NCBI GenBank assembly: GCA_037367355.1
Contig: CM074700.1
Span: 2,604,001-2,668,000, forward strand
DNA from: Neoscytalidium dimidiatum
Lineage: Eukaryota > Ascomycota > Dothideomycetes > Botryosphaeriales > Botryosphaeriaceae
DNA: 64,000 bases
Reading direction: 5' to 3'
Each line of letters opens with the position of its first letter. Position 1 is the stretch's first letter. Shown here one piece after another: positions 56,080 to 64,000 of the stretch. The notes under the pieces are model-generated. The model saw only the letters and a program-made list of their open reading frames with translations. It did no database searches and was not told the DNA's origin. A program made the position numbers and the translations under genes.

Positions 56080-58113
56080 TTAACATTGTGATTATGTGCT
56101 TGTAAATATTGTAATTGACATGTACGTTCAGGTAGCTTATCTTCAACGCATCCGCTTTGAATTGCTAACTGTATATGTTCGTACAAATGTCCGTACGCAT
56201 TTATTACATTAAAAGAAAAGAGCCAAGAAAAAAATTCCAAAGAAAATCAGCTTGCAATTTAGTGCCTGGAGGCCATGATTGGGCAGCTTACTGGGAGAAC
56301 TGACATGTTGGACCCTTCTGCTACTGTGCCTTGAAGTTCTTCGGGATTTTCGAGTCACTGATCCTGGCAACCTGGCGTTAGCTCAATATCTTTTTGTGTT
56401 GGCACTGGCGTTGACCGCATCAGCATAGAGTGGCTCTGCTAGTGACCTCGCAGTGATGTTTGCACATCTGTTTTCCAGTAGAATAGACTTTAGCATTGGC
56501 ATTGCAATGCCATTAGCCCAGTGGAACCAACACATGAAATTCACACACAGAATCTGGCAGGTAAGTGGGTTGTTCGGGGGGAGATTAGTTGGACACAGAG
56601 ACACACTTACGCGGACTGCTACGGAGCCCAGCCAGCAAAGTTAGCACAAGGCTCAAACATGCAGCCACCAGAAGTGTGTGCAGCAACTTGGTGTGCGTGA
56701 ATCCAATCCAGGCAGTTCCACGATCGGGAAGCAGCAGCCTCGGTATGCATAGCATGTACATCAACCACGTAAATGAAAGGGACTTTTACACCCTAACAGA
56801 ATAGCTTTGACCGGAGGCGAAATGACAGAAGCATGAGAGGTATTAGCATCTTCTCATAATCAAAGCCATGAGATCATTCTACAGGTCATGAGAGCATCCC
56901 GAAGGGCAGCGAAGTCCTTCAGCACGCAGTCAGCACGGCTGCTTCGGATGGCCATGGTGCGGATTGGATTCCTTAACCGCATCCGATCAAGCCCTTACAG
57001 CCGTGTCTCACGGGCGAATTGAAAGTCTCGATCTTTTCTCGGTGGCGATAAAGAGGCAGAGCCGGAATAGAGGATGACCGTCGGGACGATGAGGGAGCGG
57101 CGGTCCCGAAGCCGCCAAATCCGGCATCATGTGGACCGAGCATGGACGGACGGCAGTATCTGAATCCCTGGTAGCCGCACGCGGGCTGACCCGTCGAACG
57201 AGTCTTAAGGGTCAGACTAGGGGATGAGTGGCATCCGGTCGATCCCGGGAGGAAGACGGTAGAAGGGTTGCCGTGACGTTAAAGCAGAATGACTCAACAA
57301 TGAACCGGTTTGGCTGTACGGATGCGCTAGGGTAGGAGAGCCGGCGGGCGAGGCAAAAGAGACATGCCGGTAAGCTCTTCGGGCGGTTGCAGCCGTAGGG
57401 CTGACATGCACATGAGCACGGCGCCAACCCACGACTCGGAAATGAGGCCAACCAAAGGAGCGCTTTTGTGGTTGCCTGGAGCAGTGCTGCGCGTTCTCGC
57501 ACATGCTGCTGTGTACGCACTTGGACACGGACACGGACACGGACAAGGACCGCGGTGCGACTTAAGCGGGCGTGTGAGGGCTGGTGGAGGTGGACGAGGG
57601 GCTCGGCGTCGGGTGATGGTCTGGGCTAGCACTAGGCGTGGCTAGAAGCTAGACAGAAGGCAGAGCAGAGGGGCAGCGAGCTTGCACCAGCCGGGCGCAC
57701 GGGGCGAAGGCAGAGATGTGCGTCGCACGCGCTGAATGACGTTTTGCAGCACCCTCGTCGCGCTCCCCACGAACGCGCATGCGCCCAGCATTCAGCAACG
57801 GCCATCAACTGGCCAGCCATCGCTTTCTGTGGACTGGCGACTGCATCACATGTGGGTGTAAACAGCCTGTAAGGACCACCCGTTGCAAAACCGGCTCGCC
57901 GCCCGCTACATGAGACTCAGCCATTGACGCGGGGATCAAGCTTGCACCGCCACGTCGCGGCGGCACCGACCTCTAGACTCTCCGCTCCATCTGTATATCT
58001 GCCGCTGCGCCTTGACTCAGGTAGCCTCCCGGCTCTTTTTTCAGCTGCCACATTGCTTGCTTTCCATGATTCTGCCGCCCTCCTGAGCGCGAGACCTGAC
58101 CTGCCGCGACACC
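56080..58113. other. Intergenic region between the permease and glucosyltransferase-like genes
   Basis: 2.0 kb with no supported gene. It contains a GGACAC hexamer run. A CTGTATATCTG near 57990, 120 bp before the next ATG, is a candidate core promoter. Confidence 0.6.
57523..57546. repeat. GGACAC hexanucleotide repeat, about 4 copies
   Basis: Four near-perfect tandem copies of GGACAC, the last changed to GGACAA. Confidence 0.85.
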
Positions 58114-61100
58114 ATGGCTTCTGCCCCGCCGCCTGGCGATTCGCGGGCTGCTGCTGCAGAGCCAAACCCGCTCAGCCAAGCCGCTGAAGCTATTGCCGCT
58201 GCCGAAGGAGACAATGGTTTCCCCTCTCGCCAGCCTACTCGCGATGATGCCTCGTCTACTGCGCCTGCTGGTGCCGACCCTCAGAGCGACCCCGAGAGAG
58301 TTCCCACAGGTGGATCGTAAGGCCTCTGAAAGCCATTAAAATTGAACATGAAGCTTATATACCGCGAATACAGTCGAAGGCATCAGGATCCAAACCCCCA
58401 GGCCCTTGCCGAAACGATTCCTGTCGAGCCACCGCCACCATACAGCGAGACTCTTGGGAATATAACGGAGGATGGTGAACTGGGCACTCGAGCAAGCGTT
58501 GCTGGTGAGTTTTTGCAAAGGCCCGCCATGTTAATCAAGGAAATACTCTAAGTACCTTTTTGCAGACGACGGTCGTGTCAATATTCATATCGATCAGAAA
58601 AACCGCCGTTTGTCAACACTGCTAGTGCCCGCGCTCCGTAACCAGGTCGATGCCGTTGCTCGAGAGCCTGCCCTCCCTACCCCCTACATTCCCCCTTCGC
58701 TCGGAGGCGAACCGGGAAAAGAGCCTCCGCCGCCGTTGAATATTGTCATACACGTCGTAGGATCTCGCGGAGACGTTCAACCATTCGTTGCGCTGGGCAA
58801 AGTGCTCAGGGAAACATACAATCACAGGGTCCGCTTGGCCACGCACCCGACATTCAAGGAGTTTGTTGAGGAGAATGGCTTGGAGTTCTTTAGCATTGGA
58901 GGTGATCCAGCTGAGCTCATGGCCTTTATGGTTAAGAATCCTGGACTTATGCCAGGTTTTGACACGCTGAGAAATGGTGACGTTGGAAAGCGCCGGAGAG
59001 GAATCGCAGAGATCATTGAAGGCTGTTGGAGATCCTGTATTGAGTCCGGAGACGGATTCGGTGTTGATTCTGAGCAGCGCACCGAGGCTTGGGTGAACGA
59101 CCCCAATCACGACCCGCAAGTCCCGTCGAATACGACAGGTCGGCCTTTCGTGGCTGACGCTATCATCGCGAACCCTCCTAGCTTTGCCCATGTTCACTGC
59201 GCTGAGAAGCTGGGTATTCCTTTGCATATGATGTTCACGTATGATCCTGATTCTATCCAGAAGAAAGTAAGGTGCTAATTCGAAGCAGTATGCCCTGGTC
59301 GCCTACACAGGCTTTCCCTCATCCGCTCGCGAATATTCAGTCCACAAACGCTGATTCCACGCTTACCAATTACATGTCGTATGCCCTGGTCGACATGTTA
59401 ACTTGGCAAGGCCTTGGTGACATTATCAATCGATTCAGACAGCGAACTCTTCATCTGGAGGCGGTGAGCTCGCTAGCAGCTCCTGGAATGCTACATCGAA
59501 TGCGCATTCCCTATACCTACTGTTGGTCTCCAGCGTTGATCCCTAAGCCTCAAGATTGGGGCAACTTCATATCCATCTCCGGCTTCTACTTCCTCTCGTT
59601 GGCATCGAATTACACGCCCGACCCCGAACTGGTTGCCTTCCTGGAAGCAGGTCCGCCACCAGTGTACATTGGTTTTGGAAGTATAGTCGTGGATGATCCC
59701 AACGGCATGACAAAGCTGATATTTGACGCTGTCAAGAAGGCCGGCGTCCGAGCGCTCGTCAGCAAAGGCTGGGGAGGCTTTGGCGCTGACCAAATTGGCA
59801 TCCCTGAAGGAGTGTACATGCTTGGCAACGTACCTCATGACTGGCTCTTCAAACATGTCTCCTGCGTTGTTCACCATGGAGGCGCAGGGACAACCTCGGC
59901 CGGTATTGCTTGTGGAAAACCAACCGTAGTTGTTCCTTTCTTTGGAGACCAGCCATTCTGGGGCGCCATGGTCGCCAGAGCAGGAGCCGGACCAGAGCCT
60001 ATTCCTCACAAGCAGCTCACCTCGGAAAATTTGGCAGAAGCTATTCAGTATGCGCTTAAGCCTACCTCGCAAGAGAGGGCGCAGGAACTAGCGTCCAAGA
60101 TTACTCAAGAGAAGGGTTGCGACATCGGTGCGCAGAGCTTTCACCAGCAGTTGAAGGTCGACGAACTCAGATGCTCTATCTTACCCAATCGCGCTGCTGT
60201 GTGGAGGATAAAACGGACAAAGATCCGTCTCAGCGCTCTTGCAGCTGTGGTGCTTGCGAACGAAGAGCTTATTAGCTTTTCTGATCTTAAACTGTAAGTA
60301 TGAAACACATGCAGGACAAGTGTGGTATGCTGACTACGAGAATAGGTACCGCCCTCGCGAATATGAACCAGACGCTGGGCCTTGGGACCCTGTAACCGGT
60401 GTCACGAGCGCAGTTATGGGCACAGTAACTACAATGATGATGGGCGTCGCAGATCTTCCCGTCGAAACTCTCAAAGCGCTCCATATCCATCCTGACAGCA
60501 GAAGTCAGGGTCATTCGAGGACCGGGTCTAACCCGCCTCCAACTGGCACCAGCTCCGGTGAAGGTTCCAGCAGTGCGAGGAACAGCACCGACAACAGACA
60601 ACCGCTCACACCGGGTTCGTCCGCTTCGGGTGCGTCTTCGCCGCTACATGCGGACGGGCCACAGGTATCAGTAACAGAAAACTATTCGGAGCTTCACGAG
60701 AGAGCGAACACCTCCCTGCAGGGATCTGTCAAGGCCGGAAGCTCATGCGGCCGTAGCCATAAATCATCCCTTGGCCATGCTCTTGGACACATGCGTAGCC
60801 GATCCACTTCGAGATCGAGAATGTCTACACCGCATACGCATGATGACTCTCAGACATCCAAGACTACGGCCGATACCGAACATACCTCATTCTCCGTTGA
60901 GAGCGCTTTGCAATCTGGCAAGGGCGTGAGCCGGATAGTGGGTGCTGGAATGAAGGTGCCAATGGATGTCATGCTAGGTCTTCAGAGAGGATTCCACAAC
61001 ACGTCAAAGTTGTATGGAGAAGAACCACGTCAAGTTGAAAAGGTTACCGGCTTTTCAAGCGGTCTCAAAGTTGCCGGGAAAGTATGTCTTCTTATCCTTC

Positions 61101-62605
61101 CCCTCCCCTACCGGTGCTGACTTTATTCAGGAATTTGGCACTGGCCTTTATGAAGGTATATCAGGCATCATCACGCAGCCTTTGAAGGGTGCAAAGGAAG
61201 AGGGTGCTGGCGGCTTCATTAAAGGTGTTGGGAAGGGTATCGCAGGAATCGCGCTAAAGCCACAGGCTGGTGAGTTCTACTGCTGCTGGTATTAGTCACT
61301 AATTGCCATTAACTAAAACTCGGCATAGCTGCGTTTGCCATCCCCGCGTATACCATGAAGGGCATTTATATGGCCATCCGCAAGCCATTCGGCGCCACTA
61401 TTCAGAACTACATTATCGCCGCCCGCACGGCCCAAGGCTGGGAAGAGTACAACAAATCCACTGCTGAAGAGCGCGCTCTCATCCTGGAGATCTATCGCTA
61501 CATCTCTTCTCACGTCAAGAAGAAGAAGAACCCAGGCGAGAAGGAGATGGAAGCGATCCAAGCCCTCGTGCAGAAGCGCAGGCAGAAAGCCTGCGAGCAC
61601 CGCCAGAGCCTGCAACAATTCTTAGGGTGGAGGTCTGCAGGCGAGAGTTCTGGAAGTACCTCTGCCGCAGCTCCACAGCCAGCATCCACACAGCCGCAGC
61701 AACAGCAGCAACAGCCGCCACAGTACCAATACTTCCCTCAAACCGGGGCGCAATCTCCCGCACCCGGCCCATCCCCGCAGCAACCCAACACCTCAACCGC
61801 GCAGTACGACGCCGCCGTCCTCCAGAAGGCCGAGGACGAAGACCTGGAGGAGGCGATCCGCCAGTCGCTCGCCGAGGTCTCGCGCGGCAACCCGGACGAG
61901 GACCGCCTGATCGAGCGCGCGATGCGCAACAGCATCAAGGAGATGGAGGCCAACCCGCACAGCGGCGAGCAGCTCAGCGTGGAGGAGGAGGCCGAGCTCC
62001 TGCAGCGCGTGCTGGAGGAGAGCAGGATGGAGGCCGAGACGCTGCGTGCGGCGAGGAGGAGCGCAGGAGGAGATGGGGGGCCCACCGCGGATGCCGAGCA
62101 GCTGGAGGAGGCGGTAAGGAGGAGCAGGCTCGATACGGGCGGCGGCGTCGCGCGTGTCCAGCATGGCACGGATAGCGAGTGGGATACGGACAGCCCGCCC
62201 GGTAGCCCGCCAACGGTGGGCGAGGTCGACACGGGCACGCTGGCGAGTCATCGGAGCACGGTCATCGGGGAGATAGTGAGTCCGGTCGAGCGTCAGCACG
62301 ATGGGCTGTCGTCGGCGGCAGTGGCTCGTGCGGTGCAGGGAGGGTTGCAGCAGGAGGGTGTGCTTGGGACGGATGAGGAAGAGGAGGAGCTGTTGAGGCG
62401 GGCAATGGCGGCGAGTGAGCGGGAGGGCAGGGAGAGGGCGGAGGAGGAGGAGAAGGCGCGGAGGGAGGAGGAGATCGTGTTGGAGTACGTGAAGAAGCAG
62501 AGCTTGGCGGAGGAGGAGCATCGGAGGAAGATGTTGGGTGGTGGTGGCGGCGGCGGTAGCGGTGAATGGAGCGGTGCTGGAGCTGAAGCGGGGTCTGGGC
62601 CGTAA
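58114..62605 (+). CDS. Sterol-glucosyltransferase-like GT28/GT1 protein with PPxY and UIM-like motifs
   Basis: Seven exons: 58114-58316, 58374-58504, 58566-59238, 59289-60293, 60346-61081, 61131-61269 and 61329-62605. All six introns (49-61 nt) keep phase, giving 1387 residues. The N-terminus is disordered with P-P-P-Y at 88-91. The glycosyltransferase N-lobe starts at about 170 (I-V-I-H-V-V-G-S-R-G-D-V-Q-P-F). The nucleotide-sugar-binding C-lobe holds H-H-G-G-A-G-T-T near 531 and G-D-Q-P-F-W-G near 555, as in UDP-glucose:sterol glucosyltransferases. A helical G-T-G-L-Y-E-G-I-S-G-like region follows at about 920-1000. The last 270 residues carry repeated UIM-like helices, including E-D-L-E-E-A-I-R-Q-S-L near 1133. 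The yeast-type PH/GRAM domains are absent. Glucosylation of a sterol or lipid is inferred. Confidence 0.92.
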
Positions 62606-63140
62606 GAGAGCTGAAACTGATGTGTGTGGGGGATTGAACGGTTATGGTGTTGCTTTCTTTAAAGAGCGATTTGGTGGATTGAGCATCAATGATACCCCGG
62701 TTATTTATTGTTCGAACCTCTGCGCGGTTCATCGTCTGTTGTCTCGAGTACCCCCTACTAGTATCCTGAAAAGGAATTATATGAGGCCACACGGATATGC
62801 ATAAATCTGAAACAGATGAAGACTGGATGTCGGATGAATTGGAATATCTCAGAGATCGGCACCTGGGGTCCAGAAGTGCCGACTGTAAGTACTGGAAGGA
62901 CGTAGCACCTGAGATGTGGAACTGATGCAGCTAGGACGGTAGAAGTTTAGTGTTGGCTGAAGTGTGGGGTAGTGGAACAGGACCCGGAGCTTTCAGAGCC
63001 AATATGGGGAGACATTGTCTTGTGTGGCTTCACGGCCGAGATGGGGCATGCGGGGGATTCTGGAACATAAAATGGACCTTACATACCGGCCCTGATCTGC
63101 AACGTACCACGCCTTTGCACCGGGGAGCAAGTTGACCACC
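62606..63140. other. Short intergenic region
   Basis: 535 bp between the glucosyltransferase-like gene and the MFS gene. Nothing recognisable beyond presumed 3' UTR and promoter. Confidence 0.6.
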
Positions 63141-64000
63141 ATGGGCCTAGGTGTACTTGAAGGTAGTATTTTCTACGAATGAAGAGCCTTCCAATCGCTG
63201 ACCGCTACAGACAACAGCAATCTCCAGCACGTTCCTGGAACGGTGCTGCTGGACGATGAAGCCGCCCATACTGAGGATGCTACCCAGGAGCTGAAGCATG
63301 GGACGGGTAAAGACGCCCACATAGTGCTATCTCCTCAACCAAGTGATGACCCGAATGATCCATTGAACTGGCCAATGTGGAGGAAGGAGCTTATTACTGC
63401 CATTCTTTGCCTTGGAGCTATGCTCAATGCTGGCACCAATGTAAGTGGGGATTTTTTTTCTCTGCGGACAAGGCTCATCGACCAAGGGACCGTTCCTCAA
63501 TGCTTCTTACTTCTCGATCGCACAAACCATCAACATGCCTCTCACGCCAGTCGTGCTGGTTTCGGGATACAACCTCCTCGCCGCCGGCTGTATCGGCCCC
63601 TTCGTCTGCGCTTTCAGCCGTAAGTACGGAAAACGCCCGGTCTTCTTGGTATCCACGCTCTTCGACATCGTCGGAACGGCGGTCGGAGAGGCCAAGATAA
63701 GCTACCACTACCTGCTGGCCGCGCGCATCATCCAAGGGTTCTCGACCAGCGCCTTCGAGTCGCTCATCGTCGCCACCGTAGGCGACATGTACTTCGTGCA
63801 CCAGCGCGGGCTCCGCATCTCCGTCATCAACTTCATTCTCAACTCGGCATCTAGCTTGGCCTCGATCATCTGCGGACAGGTGTTCGCGGACCTGGGCTGG
63901 CTGTGGCTCTTCCACCTGTTCCAGATCTTCCTGGTGATCCAGTTCATCACCATGTTCCTCTTCTGTCCTGAGACCACTTATATCAGAGATACGAAGTACG
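63141..64000 (+). CDS. MFS transporter (DHA1-like), 3'-truncated by the window
   Basis: Plasma-membrane proton-coupled transporter, incomplete. Exons are 63141-63162, 63211-63440 and 63487 to the window end; the introns (48 and 46 nt) keep phase (1, then 0). The ATG has the context CCACCATGG. The N-terminal tail has L-K-H-G-T-G-K-D and the typical fungal D-D-P-N-D-P-L-N-W-P-M-W-R-K-E block before helix 1. Helices 1-6 follow. The loop 2-3 motif appears as S-R-K-Y-G-K-R-P-V-F-L-V, the MFS signature G-x-x-x-D-R/K-x-G-R/K-R family in modified form (Ser-Arg-Lys-Tyr). The helix 4 region has A-R-I-I-Q-G-F-S-T-S. The visible sequence ends just after E-T-T-Y-I-R-D-T-K-Y, near the start of the central loop. 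The substrate (drug, polyamine or nutrient) is unknown. Confidence 0.93.

Overview
This window looks like nuclear DNA of a filamentous ascomycete (Pezizomycotina). A Dothideomycete-like fungus would fit, but the species cannot be read from the sequence. The evidence is: short introns (mostly 46 to 70 nt) with GTRNGT-type donors, CTAAC/CTGAC-type branch sites and YAG acceptors; GC-rich coding exons; loosely packed monocistronic genes on both strands; and fungal families such as GWT1, RMD5/GID2, an STB6-like protein, SYLF/YSC84, SFR1 and APC and MFS permeases. I see no rRNA, convincing tRNA, CRISPR array, prophage or intact transposon, and no secondary-metabolite core gene.

Layout. 0-7 kb: the 3' part of a bHLH factor; a repeat-rich gap; a spliced 170-residue Pro-rich PPxY protein on the minus strand; another gap with a TATA tract; and an Hsp20-type chaperone. 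8-15 kb: a TDG/MUG uracil/thymine-DNA glycosylase (minus), a TATA-driven small secreted protein with eight cysteines (plus), and a 1051-residue Ser-rich protein (minus). 15.8-17.5 kb: GWT1, for GPI-anchor inositol acylation. 17.6-21.2 kb: gene-poor, with one frame-disrupted ORF pair and other relic-like ORFs. 21.2-25.8 kb: a head-to-head pair, the RMD5/GID2 E3 ligase subunit and an STB6-like protein. 26.8-28.7 kb: a four-exon aquaporin whose stop is UGA followed by CUA, with 71 further sense codons in frame. 31.9-32.9 kb: a secreted/membrane Gly-Ser-rich protein with a CxC...CxC tail. 35.7-36.5 kb: a zinc-finger protein whose start codon seems to be split by an intron. 38.6-40.7 kb: a SYLF protein. 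43.5 kb: a small Cys protein behind a clear TATA box. 49.3-50.1 kb: a protein with an AMPK-type glycogen-binding fold. 52.5-56.1 kb: divergent SFR1 and an APC permease. 58.1-62.6 kb: a seven-exon sterol-glucosyltransferase-like protein carrying a PPxY motif and several UIM-like helices. 63.1 kb to the end: the 5' part of an MFS transporter.

The genes do not form an operon or an obvious cluster. They are mostly housekeeping (DNA repair, GPI synthesis, protein turnover, membrane transport) with two secreted proteins. The most unusual signals are the readthrough-type stop in the aquaporin, the ubiquitin-linked motifs on the glucosyltransferase, and the split AUG. Exon coordinates come from splice consensus plus reading-frame continuity; no transcript data were available.
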